Position numbers and translations under genes: made by a program. Below are positions 25,994 through 35,393 of a stretch of DNA of 64,000 nt, one piece after another. The notes beneath the pieces are model-generated. The model made no database searches. It worked only from the letters and a program-made list of their open reading frames with translations, and had not been told where the DNA came from. Position 1 is the first letter of the stretch. Every line of letters starts with the position of its first letter. Source of the DNA: Chloracidobacterium sp. (GTDB lineage Bacteria > Acidobacteriota > Blastocatellia > Pyrinomonadales > Pyrinomonadaceae); assembly GCA_016706275.1 (NCBI GenBank), contig JADJJY010000002.1, forward strand, positions 296,001 to 360,000, written 5' to 3'.

Positions 25994-27073
25994 TTAGCTG
26001 TTGATTTGACCTAAAACGATCCTCGTCACAGTCTGTGAAACATTAGATGTCAGGTATTCTGCGGGTGCTGTCCAAGCCGCGGGCTGAGATATGGCGAGTT
26101 CGACCGCACTGACGACCGAATCAGGTTCGACGCCGCTGAGGATATTGCTGCCGCAATCGATCGTCTCCGGTCGGTCTGTCACCCTACTAAGCGTCACGTT
26201 AGGAATGCCAAAGATCGCGCATTCGTCTTGAACGGTACTGCTATCTGTCAGGACTGCAAGTGAATTCCTCGAAAGTTTGGCGAAATCAAAAAAATTTAAG
26301 GATTTGAGCAATCGGATGCTTGGCGTGGTCGGCCGCACGCCATGTAGCTGTAGTTTTTCCGCAGTTCTGGGGTGGGCGGGGACTAAGACGGTTTTGTCGA
26401 ATTTCGCGGCGACGGCCGCAAATCCGTCAAAGATCTTTTCAATTCCCTCTTTTGTATCTATATTGACCGCGCTGTGTATTGTCGCTAAAAAATAATCAAA
26501 CGGCTTAACGCCCAAACCTTTCATCACACTGCTCGATTCGATCTGGTCGGCAAAGCTGTCATGCACCTCTTTAACAGGGTTGCCGGTAACAAAGATCTTT
26601 TTCGTCTCGATGCCTTCTCTAATCAGATTGCTCATTGATCGAGATGTATAAGTTAATAGGATTGAGCTCGTATGGTCGACCGAGATACGGTTGTCTTCTT
26701 CGGGGTTGCTGCTGTCGAAACATCGGATGCCGGCTTCCAGGTGGAATACGGGGGTCTCTTTTCCCGAGACGAGACGAGCCGCGAGTGCAGCGGCCGATCC
26801 CCCAATTACGAAGATACGGTCTGGCTTACGCTCGGCAACAATGTCCTTAAGTTGTGAGGAGATTTGCTGGGAGCCATTCGCATAAGTAGCTGTGACCAAT
26901 TGATAGTCGGGCTGCCGTATCTCTAGATCGCGTATCAGATCGTCGCACATCTCTATTTCTACGTTTGCAACTACCTGGACAACAATGTGCTCAGAGTGCT
27001 GGTCGAGCACCTTTAATATCAGGCTAAGTTTGATTATCTCCGGCCTTGAGCCAAAGATCGTCATGACTTTCAT
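25994..27073 (-). CDS. UDP-GlcNAc 2-epimerase-like protein (WecB fold, divergent active site)
   Basis: The 359-residue product follows the WecB/MnaA fold order: MKVMTIFGSRPEIIKLSLIL, FHLEAGIRCFDSSNPEEDNR, ISVDHTSSILL, FVTGNPVKEV, SLNFFDFAKL and a C-terminal TDSSTVQDECAIFGIPNVTL. Several residues normally conserved in epimerases are changed: GTRPE is GSRPE, the HGDT block reads VIGGSAAA, the HRxEN motif reads IHSAVN, and SGGxQEE reads SSTVQDE. It may act on another sugar nucleotide or have lost catalysis. It starts seven bases after the HldE1-like gene. Confidence 0.8.
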   Translation of the reverse strand: MKVMTIFGSRPEIIKLSLILKVLDQHSEHIVVQVVANVEIEMCDDLIRDLEIRQPDYQLVTATYANGSQQISSQLKDIVAERKPDRIFVIGGSAAALAARLVSGKETPVFHLEAGIRCFDSSNPEEDNRISVDHTSSILLTYTSRSMSNLIREGIETKKIFVTGNPVKEVHDSFADQIESSSVMKGLGVKPFDYFLATIHSAVNIDTKEGIEKIFDGFAAVAAKFDKTVLVPAHPRTAEKLQLHGVRPTTPSIRLLKSLNFFDFAKLSRNSLAVLTDSSTVQDECAIFGIPNVTLSRVTDRPETIDCGSNILSGVEPDSVVSAVELAISQPAAWTAPAEYLTSNVSQTVTRIVLGQINS

Positions 27074-27080
27074 ACGTTAC

Positions 27081-28046
27081 TTAACTATTGTCCGATATAG
27101 CTTTTCTTAATTCTGTGACCGTTATGGCGGTAGTGCCAACCTGTTCGACGACGAGCCCGGCTGCGGTATTTGCAATTTTGGCAGCCGTTTCAAGATCAGC
27201 CCCGGAACCTATCGCCACGGCAAGCGAGGCGATCACCGTATCGCCCGCTCCTGTCACGTCATAGACTTCGCGTGCGAGAGTGTTTAAATGGAATGGTTCG
27301 CCGCTTTTGCGGAACAACGTCATTCCATCTTCTCCTTGAGTAATCAAAACACTATCTAAATCGAGGTCGGTAAGCAGTCTATTCCCCGCGATGTCGACCA
27401 TTTGCTGCGTGTTTTCTTCGAGTCCGCATGCGTCTGCCGCTTCGCGGCGGTTTGGTGTCAATAACGAAGCAGCGCAATATTTTGTGTAATCCTTGCCTTT
27501 TGGATCAACGAGAACAGAAACGCCTGAGTTATTTGCAAGATCGATGATCCGCCGCAAAAGCAGATCGCTCAAAAAGCCCTTTGCGTAATCTGAGATAACA
27601 ATCGCATGCGATTCTTTTATATGCGGTTCTATCCTCGACCAAACGGATTCCTCATCATTGGCTGATAAATTAGCATCGGTCTCTTGATCGATGCGGGCCA
27701 TTTGTTGGCTGTGGGCGATGATACGGGTTTTGACGGTGGTTGGTCTCCCAGCAATTGTTATCAAATGCTCGTGTGAAACACCGACCTTAGAAAGCACATC
27801 GGGAAACAATTCACCCTCGGTGTCGTCACCGATTATTCCAACTAAAACAGGCGTTGCTCCCAGTCCGTAAACATTAGCGGCAACATTTGCCGCTCCCCCA
27901 GCCGCAAGCGTCATATTATCCATTTTGACGACCGGCACAGGAGCCTCAGGCGAAATACGGCTGACATTTCCCCACCAATAACGGTCGAGCATTACATCAC
28001 CGATCACGAGGACCTTCGTATTGGCAAAACTATCTAGGATATTCAT
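27081..28046 (-). CDS. rfaE1: D-glycero-beta-D-manno-heptose-7-phosphate kinase (HldE domain 1 type)
   Basis: This PfkB-family kinase phosphorylates heptose 7-phosphate at C1 in the ADP-heptose pathway. The 321-residue product has KVLVIGDVMLDRYWWGNVSR, RISPEAPVPVV (the RfaE-specific block), GGAANVAANVYGLGATPVLV, VLVDPKGKDYTKYCAA and the catalytic loop DVTGAGDTVIASLAVAIGSG. In E. coli the kinase is fused to the adenylyltransferase. Here the two are separate neighbours with a six-base gap, the adenylyltransferase being fused to GmhA instead. Confidence 0.93.
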   Translation of the reverse strand: MNILDSFANTKVLVIGDVMLDRYWWGNVSRISPEAPVPVVKMDNMTLAAGGAANVAANVYGLGATPVLVGIIGDDTEGELFPDVLSKVGVSHEHLITIAGRPTTVKTRIIAHSQQMARIDQETDANLSANDEESVWSRIEPHIKESHAIVISDYAKGFLSDLLLRRIIDLANNSGVSVLVDPKGKDYTKYCAASLLTPNRREAADACGLEENTQQMVDIAGNRLLTDLDLDSVLITQGEDGMTLFRKSGEPFHLNTLAREVYDVTGAGDTVIASLAVAIGSGADLETAAKIANTAAGLVVEQVGTTAITVTELRKAISDNS

Positions 28047-28052
28047 CGAGGA

Positions 28053-29048
28053 TTATTTTGAGGGAAAGGCGGCGTCGACCATCTCACACCAAATATGAGC
28101 GATAGTAATGTGAGCCTCCTGAATTCGGGCGGTGCGTTCCGACGGAACGATAATACAGGCGTCGCAAAGCGATGCGAGTTTTTTTCCCGCCGCTCCCGTC
28201 ATGCCGATCACTCTGCAATTCTTTCGTCGTGCTTCCATTACTGCGGCGATCACGTTACGCGAATTACCGCTAGTGCTGATCGCTATCAGGCAATCGCCCT
28301 CGACGGCGAGAGCCTCGACCTGGCGGGCGAATATTCGTTCGAAATCATAATCATTGGCAAGAGCGGTCAATGCCGACGTATCAGTGGTCAAAGCGATTGC
28401 CGGCAACGCACGCCTTTCGGTCTCGTAACGCCCGACAAACTCGGCCGCGATGTGCTGAGCGTCTGCGGCACTGCCGCCGTTGCCACAAATAAGAACTTTA
28501 TTTCCTTGGTTGAAAGTCTCAAGCAGCAGTTCGGAACATGCTTTGATGGTTTCTTCGCCGGAATCTAGAACAGCCTGAAAAACGCTAAGGTGTTCATTCA
28601 GTGATCTTGTTGCTATCGAACCGCCTGCCTTTTCTGCTTTATTTTCACTTTGACCCATCTTTTCTGCTATCGAGCTGGTTGAGAACCCCTGCACGAGCGG
28701 AAGCGACACGACCTTACCGCCATTTGCCTTTACAAAGTCAGCACCGATTATCTCGTCCTCTTTCCAGTCGTTGCCTTTAACAAGGACATCGGGTTTTAGA
28801 CGTTTGATCGTTTCCTCCGGCGTCAATTCATCATAAATTACCACCTCATCGACCGATGACAAGCCAAGAAGAACGGCTTTGCGAGCTTCTTGATCCTGCA
28901 ACGGACGACCGGGCCCTTTGATCGAGCTGACCGATTTGTCGCTGTTAATGCCGACTATAAGTTTGTCACCAAGAGCTTTTGCCCGCGCAAGCAGATCAAC
29001 GTGACCCGGATGAATGATGTCGAAACAGCCGTTTGTAAATACGATCAT
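28053..29048 (-). CDS. Fusion of heptose-1-phosphate adenylyltransferase (HldE2) and sedoheptulose-7-phosphate isomerase (GmhA)
   Basis: Residues 1 to about 130 are a nucleotidyltransferase with FTNGCFDIIHPGHVDLLARA, VGINSDKSVSSIKGPGRPL and LVKGNDWKEDEIIGADFV, matching HldE domain 2 (RfaE2). After a linker, residues about 148-331 are a SIS-domain isomerase with VLICGNGGSAADAQHIAAEF, RRALPAIALTTDTSALTALA and IAISTSGNSRNVIAAV, matching GmhA. One chain therefore carries the first and last steps of the ADP-heptose pathway. The phosphatase GmhB was not found in the window. Confidence 0.93.
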   Translation of the reverse strand: MIVFTNGCFDIIHPGHVDLLARAKALGDKLIVGINSDKSVSSIKGPGRPLQDQEARKAVLLGLSSVDEVVIYDELTPEETIKRLKPDVLVKGNDWKEDEIIGADFVKANGGKVVSLPLVQGFSTSSIAEKMGQSENKAEKAGGSIATRSLNEHLSVFQAVLDSGEETIKACSELLLETFNQGNKVLICGNGGSAADAQHIAAEFVGRYETERRALPAIALTTDTSALTALANDYDFERIFARQVEALAVEGDCLIAISTSGNSRNVIAAVMEARRKNCRVIGMTGAAGKKLASLCDACIIVPSERTARIQEAHITIAHIWCEMVDAAFPSK

Positions 29049-29051
29049 ATT

Positions 29052-30044
29052 TTATCGACCCGCCGACATATTAAGCCCGCTGCCTTTGACCTGTTCCTCG
29101 ATCCAGGCGTAAGTTTTCGTAAGGCCCTCTTCGAGCGACACAGACGGCTCCCAGTCGAGAATCTCGCGCAGCTTAGAATTATCCGAGTTTCGTCCGCGAA
29201 CGCCTTGCGGCCCCTCGATGTGTTTCTTTGTGACCTCGATACCGGCGGCATTTGCGATCATGTCGGCAAGCTCATTGATCGAGATCATGCGATCCTGGCC
29301 GAGATTTATCGGTTCGGCAAAATCTGACTGCATCAGTCTATAAATGCCCTCGACGCAGTCATCGATATAGCAAAACGAGCGTGTCTGTTCACCGTCGCCC
29401 CAGATCTCTATCTCATGATTTCCCGTAAGTTTTGCAATAGCGATCTTGCGACTTAACGCTGCCGGAGCCTTTTCGCGGCCGCCATCCCAAGTGCCGTTTT
29501 CGCCGAAAATATTATGAAAGCGGACAGTGCGGGTTTCGATGCCGTAGTCCTGCATATAATGCATACAAAGCCGCTCGGATATCAGTTTTTCCCAGCCGTA
29601 TGCGTCTTGCGGGTATGCCGGATACGCGTCAGCCTCTTTTAGAGGGGCGACATCAGTTTCCTCTTGCAAATGCTCGGGATAGATACAGGCTGAGCTTGTA
29701 TAGAGGTATTGTTTGACGCCATTTTCGCGTGCGGCTTCGAGCGAATGCAGATTAATCAGCGAATTGTTGTAGAGGATCTGAGCATGATGATTTGAGATAA
29801 ATCCCATTCCGCCCATGTCGGCGGCGAGGGCATAGACTTGATCGACGCCTTTTGTCGCTTGCTGGCAGTTTTCCCATCGGCGAAGGTCGAGCAATTCAAA
29901 TTCGTCGGCGTCAGTCGGGCCAAACTCGGGCAATTTGATATCAACTCCGCGAACCCAGTATCCGCGAGCCCGCAGATACTTCACGAGATGGCTGCCGATA
30001 AAGCCGCCTGCTCCCGTGACCAAAACCCTTGGTTGTTCGCTCAT
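29052..30044 (-). CDS. NAD-dependent epimerase, GDP-mannose 3,5-epimerase-like
   Basis: An extended SDR of 330 residues. It has the Rossmann motif VTGAGGFIGSHLVKYL, the active-site region YLYTSSACIYPEHLQEE with YGWEKLISERLCMHYM (Y-x3-K), and TVRFHNIFGENGTWDGGREK followed by APAALSRK. The SSACIYPE and GREKAPAA blocks closely match GDP-mannose 3,5-epimerase, which makes GDP-L-galactose and GDP-L-gulose. It is the first gene of the minus-strand sugar operon, three bases ahead of the HldE2-GmhA fusion. It probably supplies a deoxy- or epimerised hexose for the same glycan. Confidence 0.85.
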   Translation of the reverse strand: MSEQPRVLVTGAGGFIGSHLVKYLRARGYWVRGVDIKLPEFGPTDADEFELLDLRRWENCQQATKGVDQVYALAADMGGMGFISNHHAQILYNNSLINLHSLEAARENGVKQYLYTSSACIYPEHLQEETDVAPLKEADAYPAYPQDAYGWEKLISERLCMHYMQDYGIETRTVRFHNIFGENGTWDGGREKAPAALSRKIAIAKLTGNHEIEIWGDGEQTRSFCYIDDCVEGIYRLMQSDFAEPINLGQDRMISINELADMIANAAGIEVTKKHIEGPQGVRGRNSDNSKLREILDWEPSVSLEEGLTKTYAWIEEQVKGSGLNMSAGR

Positions 30045-30166
30045 ATATTAATGAAATCGCTGACAATTTTGCAGTTGGCAAAGGTTAATACTAGCAAATG
30101 CCGAATTGTTTGAAAACAGATGCTTTGAACGAACGGCCCAAATTGGCTAAACTTTGAAACACATCA

Positions 30167-32824
30167 ATGGAAACCGCGACGCCGATGCTTCGGCAATATC
30201 TTGAGATCAAAAAGCTCTATCCGGGAACGATACTGTTTTTCCGGCTAGGTGATTTCTATGAGATGTTCAACGAAGACGCTGTCACCGGATCTCGCGAACT
30301 TGATATTACATTAACCGCTCGGCACAAAGACTCGCCAAATCCTGTCCCGATGTGCGGGGTTCCCTATCACGCTGCTCCAAACTACATTGCCCGCCTCGTG
30401 CGTAAAGGCTATCGCGTCGCCATTTGTGAGCAGACTGAAACACCGACCAAGGGAACGAAACTCGTTAAACGCGAAGTTGTCCGTGTCATCACGCCGGGAA
30501 CGGCGATCGATCCGCAGCTAGTCGAAGCTAAAGATACTGTTTATCTCGCGTCCATCTGCGGCAGCGGTGATACCTATGGAGCGGCTTTTCTCGAAACGTC
30601 ATCCGGCAGTTTTGCGACGACCGAGATCAATGGGGCAGATTCGTGGTCAAAGATCCGAGACGAGATCGAATCGCGATCACCACGTGAATTGCTGTATCCA
30701 CGCGCCTTGGAAAAGTTGGTCGAAAGTTCGTTTGGCGACGGGAATGCGTCAGTTGGGCTATTTAGTGAGCGTGAACAATCACCGCAGACGACTGCAATTA
30801 CTTTGACTCCGCTCGATGACGCTTCGTTTGATGAGCGGGCGAGCACTTCCCTATTAGAGAAACAAATGGAAGTCGCAAGTCTCGCCGGATTTGGGCTTGA
30901 CGGCCACGCCGCGGCGATCGGTGCGGCGGGTGCGTGTTTGAAATATGCCCAAGACACACAGCGGGCGACTGCCGGACACATCACGGAGATAAGTTATTTT
31001 GAACCGTCCGACGCAATGATCCTTGACGCAGTGACGCTTAGAAATTTAGAGATATTCGATTCGCGCGGCGACAAGAATAAGAACACGCTCTTTGGAGTGA
31101 TCGACGAAACAGCGACTGGCATGGGCTCACGGCGGCTGAAACAATGGGTCCAGCGTCCGTCTCTAAAACGCACCGAGATCCAAACACGTCTTGCGGCGGT
31201 TACCGAGCTATCTGACCTGATACTGCGCGATAAACTGCGATTCTTAATGAAAGAGGTCAGCGATCTCGAACGACTCGTCGGTCGCCTCAATCTCGGCACG
31301 GCAACGCCCCGCGACCTGATAGCCCTAAAGCGTTCGATGGATCAAACGCCGCTGCTAAATCAAACGCTCGCTGATGCAAGCTCTCTTTTACTGCAAGTTT
31401 TGTCCGAGAACATTTTTGAATTGCCTGAGACACGCGATCTGATCGGGCGGGCGATCGCCGACGAGCCGCCGATAAATGTCAGCGACGGCGGTGTGATACG
31501 CGCGGGGTTTGACGCTGAACTTGATGAAATTCGCGGAATTTCGACATCGGCGAAACAGATCATAGCGGCGTTTGAAGAGCAGGAAAAGACCCGCACCGGC
31601 ATCGCCAATCTAAAGATCCGTTTCAACAACGTATTTGGCTATTACATCGAGATTTCAAAGGGGCAGGTTTCCCGTGTGCCTGATGATTACGAACGCCGAC
31701 AGACGCTAGCCAACGCAGAACGATTTACTACACCGCAGTTAAAAGAGTGGGAGCAAAAAGTGCTCGGCGCCGAGGAGCGAATCGGCCAGATCGAGGCGGC
31801 TTTGTTCACACAGGTCAAAGCCAAAGTTTGCGAAGAGACTCGCAAACTGCAATCAACGGCTCGGGCTATCGCAACGCTCGATGCTCTGTGCGCATTGGCG
31901 GAAACCGCTTCGCGGCGAAACTATGTTTGCCCTATCCTGCACGACGGCGATGAGATCGAGATAAAAAATGGCCGTCATCCAGTCGTTGAAACTGCTCTCG
32001 GGAGTGCGTTCATCCCGAACGATACGTTGATGAACAACTCGACCGACCGTCTAATTATACTCACCGGAGCGAACATGGGCGGTAAATCGACTATTTTGAG
32101 GCAAGTGGCGTTAATACAAATACTAGCCCAAATCGGGTCTTTCGTCCCCGCGACATCGGCACGATTGCCGATACTTGATCGTATCTGGACGCGTGTCGGG
32201 GCGTCAGATGATCTCGCCTCTGGCCGCTCGACATTTATGGTCGAGATGACAGAAACTGCGTCGATCCTGCACAACGCCGGCCCGCGGAGCTTGATCTTGC
32301 TTGATGAGATCGGACGGGGGACATCGACGTTTGACGGGCTTTCGATAGCCTGGGCTGTCGCTGAATTTTTGCATAATTCTCCGGAACACTCGGCGAAGAC
32401 CTTATTTGCAACCCATTATCACGAACTGACCGAGCTTGCCGAAAGTTTACCCGGAGCGAAAAATTATCAGCTTACTGCAACCGAACGCGACGGTGATGTC
32501 GTTTTTCTGCACAAAATGCAGCCCGGCAAGGCGTCAAAATCTTACGGTATTGCTGTCGCAAAGCTTGCCGGACTCCCCGCGTCGGTCATCGAGCGGGCAA
32601 AAAGCGTGCTTGAAAAGCTTGAAAAATATGAGCTTGCCGTTTTTGCGGATGAGAAAAAGGAAGGATTAGCAAAAGCTGCCGCCGGACGGGTCGCTTCGCA
32701 AGTATCGCTTTTTGCAGTAACAAACGAGACGGCGATCGACGAGCTTCGCGGCGTTAATGTCGAAGACCTCTCGGCTGATGAATCAAAAGAACTACTTGCA
32801 AAGATAAAAGGAAAGATCATATGA
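30167..32824 (+). CDS. mutS: DNA mismatch repair protein MutS
   Basis: MutS recognises mismatches and starts methyl- or nick-directed repair. The 885-residue product has the mismatch-reading Phe-x-Glu in LFFRLGDFYEMFNEDA (near residues 25-40). The clamp/lever region contains KIRFNNVFGYYIEISKGQ. The ATPase domain has Walker A GANMGGKST (about 634-642), LLDEIGRGTSTFDGLSIAWA and THYHELTELA. Full family length. The stop overlaps the next start (ATGA), so a peptidase-type gene is coupled to it. It is divergent from the sugar operon. Confidence 0.97.
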   Translation: METATPMLRQYLEIKKLYPGTILFFRLGDFYEMFNEDAVTGSRELDITLTARHKDSPNPVPMCGVPYHAAPNYIARLVRKGYRVAICEQTETPTKGTKLVKREVVRVITPGTAIDPQLVEAKDTVYLASICGSGDTYGAAFLETSSGSFATTEINGADSWSKIRDEIESRSPRELLYPRALEKLVESSFGDGNASVGLFSEREQSPQTTAITLTPLDDASFDERASTSLLEKQMEVASLAGFGLDGHAAAIGAAGACLKYAQDTQRATAGHITEISYFEPSDAMILDAVTLRNLEIFDSRGDKNKNTLFGVIDETATGMGSRRLKQWVQRPSLKRTEIQTRLAAVTELSDLILRDKLRFLMKEVSDLERLVGRLNLGTATPRDLIALKRSMDQTPLLNQTLADASSLLLQVLSENIFELPETRDLIGRAIADEPPINVSDGGVIRAGFDAELDEIRGISTSAKQIIAAFEEQEKTRTGIANLKIRFNNVFGYYIEISKGQVSRVPDDYERRQTLANAERFTTPQLKEWEQKVLGAEERIGQIEAALFTQVKAKVCEETRKLQSTARAIATLDALCALAETASRRNYVCPILHDGDEIEIKNGRHPVVETALGSAFIPNDTLMNNSTDRLIILTGANMGGKSTILRQVALIQILAQIGSFVPATSARLPILDRIWTRVGASDDLASGRSTFMVEMTETASILHNAGPRSLILLDEIGRGTSTFDGLSIAWAVAEFLHNSPEHSAKTLFATHYHELTELAESLPGAKNYQLTATERDGDVVFLHKMQPGKASKSYGIAVAKLAGLPASVIERAKSVLEKLEKYELAVFADEKKEGLAKAAAGRVASQVSLFAVTNETAIDELRGVNVEDLSADESKELLAKIKGKII

Positions 32825-33858
32825 CAAACCGGAGATCGTTCTTAAAAGCATCCCTTGCGGGGTTGCCATTACTCGCAGCGACCGAGGCCGTCGGCCAGAA
32901 ATCAGTTGTTCAGGTCTATAAGAAACCGCTTGTCGTCTCGACTTGGGACAGCGGCTTGCGGGCGAACGCGGCGGCTTGGAAGGTGCTCGAAAAAGGCGGC
33001 AAGGCGATCGACGGAGTAGAGCAGGCGGCCCGATCGGCCGAGGACGAATCGAGCTGCTGCGTTGGACTCGATGCGTATCCCGACCGTGACGGATTTGTGA
33101 CGTTGGACGCCTCGATCATGGATCACAAATCAAACTGTGGCAGCGTTGTCTATCTACAACACATAAAACACCCGATCTCGGTCGCGCGATTGCTGATGGA
33201 AAAGACAAAGCACGTAATTCTTGCGGGTGACGGTGCTATGCAGTTTGCGGTCGAGAATGGATTTGAGTTTGTGCCCGGAAAGTTGTCGGCTGAGGCTGAA
33301 AAGGCTTGGAAAGAGTGGCTAAAGAAATCCGAATACAAGCCCGTAATGAACATCGAGAACCGCAAACCCTTGAGCCTTAATTCCCCGTCGGCCCCTCCAT
33401 TCTTTGACGATGGCTCAGCGAATCACGACACGATGGGGACGATCGCTTTGGACGCGAACGGCGACCTGTCGGGAGCATGTACGACCAGCGGGATGGCGTT
33501 TAAGATGCATGGCCGCGTCGGCGATTCTCCTGTGATCGGTGCGGGGCTTTTTGTCGATAACGAGGTTGGTGCCGCTACGAGTTCGGGCGTGGGCGAAGAG
33601 GTTGTCCGCATCTGCGGTACGCACACCGTCATCGAGCAAATGCGAATGGGGCGTTCGCCGGAAGCGGCGTGCCGAGAAGCCGTTATGCGGGTGGTAAAAC
33701 GCGATCCGACAAAGGCAAAAGAACTGCAAGTCGGGTTCGTTGCGATCTCAAAAAAAGGCGAGGTCGGAGCATTTTCGGTTGTAAAAGGATTTACTTACTC
33801 GGTGACAAATTCACAGTTTCCGAATGGCACTGTCATCAAAGCAAAAAGCTATTTCTAA
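32821..33858 (+). CDS. N4-(beta-N-acetylglucosaminyl)-L-asparaginase (Ntn hydrolase)
   Basis: Glycosylasparaginases cut the GlcNAc-Asn link. The 345-residue product opens with a twin-arginine signal (MTNRRSFLKASLAGLPLLAA), so it is probably exported folded. The autoprocessing site is in ANHDTMGTIALDANGD, with cleavage expected between Asp and Thr at about residue 203/204, making the Thr the nucleophile. Substrate residues follow in GRVGDSPVIGAGLFVDNEVG. MutS overlap by four bases is probably fortuitous operon packing. The 3' end overlaps the convergent HIT gene by four bases. Confidence 0.9.
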   Translation: MTNRRSFLKASLAGLPLLAATEAVGQKSVVQVYKKPLVVSTWDSGLRANAAAWKVLEKGGKAIDGVEQAARSAEDESSCCVGLDAYPDRDGFVTLDASIMDHKSNCGSVVYLQHIKHPISVARLLMEKTKHVILAGDGAMQFAVENGFEFVPGKLSAEAEKAWKEWLKKSEYKPVMNIENRKPLSLNSPSAPPFFDDGSANHDTMGTIALDANGDLSGACTTSGMAFKMHGRVGDSPVIGAGLFVDNEVGAATSSGVGEEVVRICGTHTVIEQMRMGRSPEAACREAVMRVVKRDPTKAKELQVGFVAISKKGEVGAFSVVKGFTYSVTNSQFPNGTVIKAKSYF

Positions 33859-34181
33859 ACTCGGTCGCCTGAATAGACGTGAAAGTGGAGATGCTTTGAA
33901 TCCTGATACTCACCGAGGTTTGTCAGCACACGGGCTGCTCCTTTTTCAGCAACGACAGTATCCGCAACCTTTCTAATAACCTCAAACAACTCCAAAAATA
34001 ATACGTCGTCTGAGCTTTCGATCGTCAGCAACGACGAGATGTGGCGTTTGGGAATGACGACAATATGCGTTTCCCAGAAAGGCCGCGTGTGGTGATACGC
34101 AAGCACGTTGTCGGTCTCGTGCACTTTATCGACCTCGGTCTTGCCGCTCAGTACGTTGTCGCAGTAAAAATCGTCGCTCAT
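33855..34181 (-). CDS. HIT family protein (histidine triad nucleotide hydrolase)
   Basis: A 108-residue protein with the order typical of HINT-type HIT proteins: VLAYHHTRPFWETHIVVIPK (substrate strand), RHISSLL, NLGEYQDSKHLHFHVYSG. The H-x-H-x-H triad reads HLHFHV. Such proteins hydrolyse adenosine phosphoramidates or related nucleotides. The usual V-x-H-x-H-x-H-V lead residue is replaced by Lys-His-Leu, so activity might be altered slightly. It is monocistronic and convergent with the asparaginase. Confidence 0.88.
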   Translation of the reverse strand: MSDDFYCDNVLSGKTEVDKVHETDNVLAYHHTRPFWETHIVVIPKRHISSLLTIESSDDVLFLELFEVIRKVADTVVAEKGAARVLTNLGEYQDSKHLHFHVYSGDRV

Positions 34182-34268
34182 AGGTTTATTACATCAAATA
34201 TGACCTGCTTTATAAAAATTGGCGTGACTGTTAAACTCGTATTTTAGATTTTTCACGAGAGCCAGTCG

Positions 34269-35378
34269 ATGATAGAGCAACTGCGTGCCCTGCCGCTAAA
34301 AGAAAGAATCGGACAATTATTCTTTATCGGAATACCCGGCCCCGAGGCTGACGCCGCGACCCGCGAACTATTAGGCGAGATCGCCCCGGGCGGCGTTTGT
34401 CTGTTTGCTAGAAATATCCGTGAGGCGTCGCAAACGCGGAAATTGCTTGATGATATTCGTGATGTCAGCTCCCTGACACCGTTCCTCAGCATCGATCAGG
34501 AAGGCGGTTTGGTCGATCGCCTGCGGCGGATAATGACACCGATGCCGGCGGCAAACAAGATGCGAAATGCCGCCGATGCTGTTCGGCATGGTGAGATCAT
34601 CGCTGAGACGCTTCGTATCCTTGGGTTTAATATGGATTTTGCTCCCGTGGTCGATGTGATAGACAGGGAGCGGGCGAAACATACCAACGGCCTATTCTCC
34701 CGTGAATTTGGCCGTTCAAAAGAAGATGTCGTCATGATGGCGGGTGCATTTCTCAAGGCATTGCAAGACAACGGCATTATAGGATGTCTCAAACATTTTC
34801 CCGGTCTCGGTGCGGCGAGCGTCGATTCGCATGAAGAATTACCGCAGGTATATATTTCCGAGGACGAGTTGACCGAGACCGACCTATATCCTTATCGCGA
34901 ATTATTTGCCACCGGCGAGGCCAAGGCCGTGATGGCGGCACACACGGCGTTTCCACGCATCGGGTTGCAGGAAATTGACCAAAGTGGGAAACTTTTACCG
35001 TCTTCGGTGAGTAGTAATTTTATCAACACCCTCCTTCGCGGCACTCTCGGGTTTGACGGGCTTGCCATCACGGACGACCTCGAAATGGGAGCAATCGTAA
35101 AAAATTACGGCATCGGCGACGCCTGTAAAATGGCTGTCGACGCAGGTATCGATATGCTCGCGATCTGCGCCGATCCGCAAGCGATCTGTGAGGGGCATCA
35201 AGCCGTTTTAGAAGCGGTAAATAGCGGCGAACTGACCGAGGATCGCATTGATGAGTCGCTCGTCCGAATTGCCGCGTTAAAAGGGAGCCTTTCTGGTCCG
35301 GTTGAGTTTAATGCCGACCGGATCGGCGAATTGTCGGACGAGGTCGCTGCATTTAATGCGGATCTCGCTCATAATTAA
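34269..35378 (+). CDS. nagZ: Beta-N-acetylhexosaminidase, glycoside hydrolase family 3 (NagZ-like)
   Basis: NagZ removes GlcNAc from anhydromuropeptides in cell-wall recycling. The 369-residue product has PFLSIDQEGGLVDRLRR, the NagZ-specific KHFPGLGAASVDSHEELPQ (about 174-192, containing the catalytic Asp-His loop), and GLAITDDLEMGAIVKNYG with the nucleophile Asp. No signal peptide is present, consistent with cytoplasmic NagZ. The peptide-binding lipoprotein begins 15 bases downstream, a sensible partner for muropeptide recycling. Confidence 0.9.
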   Translation: MIEQLRALPLKERIGQLFFIGIPGPEADAATRELLGEIAPGGVCLFARNIREASQTRKLLDDIRDVSSLTPFLSIDQEGGLVDRLRRIMTPMPAANKMRNAADAVRHGEIIAETLRILGFNMDFAPVVDVIDRERAKHTNGLFSREFGRSKEDVVMMAGAFLKALQDNGIIGCLKHFPGLGAASVDSHEELPQVYISEDELTETDLYPYRELFATGEAKAVMAAHTAFPRIGLQEIDQSGKLLPSSVSSNFINTLLRGTLGFDGLAITDDLEMGAIVKNYGIGDACKMAVDAGIDMLAICADPQAICEGHQAVLEAVNSGELTEDRIDESLVRIAALKGSLSGPVEFNADRIGELSDEVAAFNADLAHN

Positions 35379-35393
35379 GGATTTATAGAACCT

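Noticed and set aside
24487..26000. Lasso-peptide gene cluster
   Set aside because: The kinase, PqqD and nucleotidyltransferase set is reminiscent of one, but no transglutaminase-like B2 protease is present, the asparagine-synthetase-type gene is 20 kb away, and the tail is Cys-rich rather than a lasso core.
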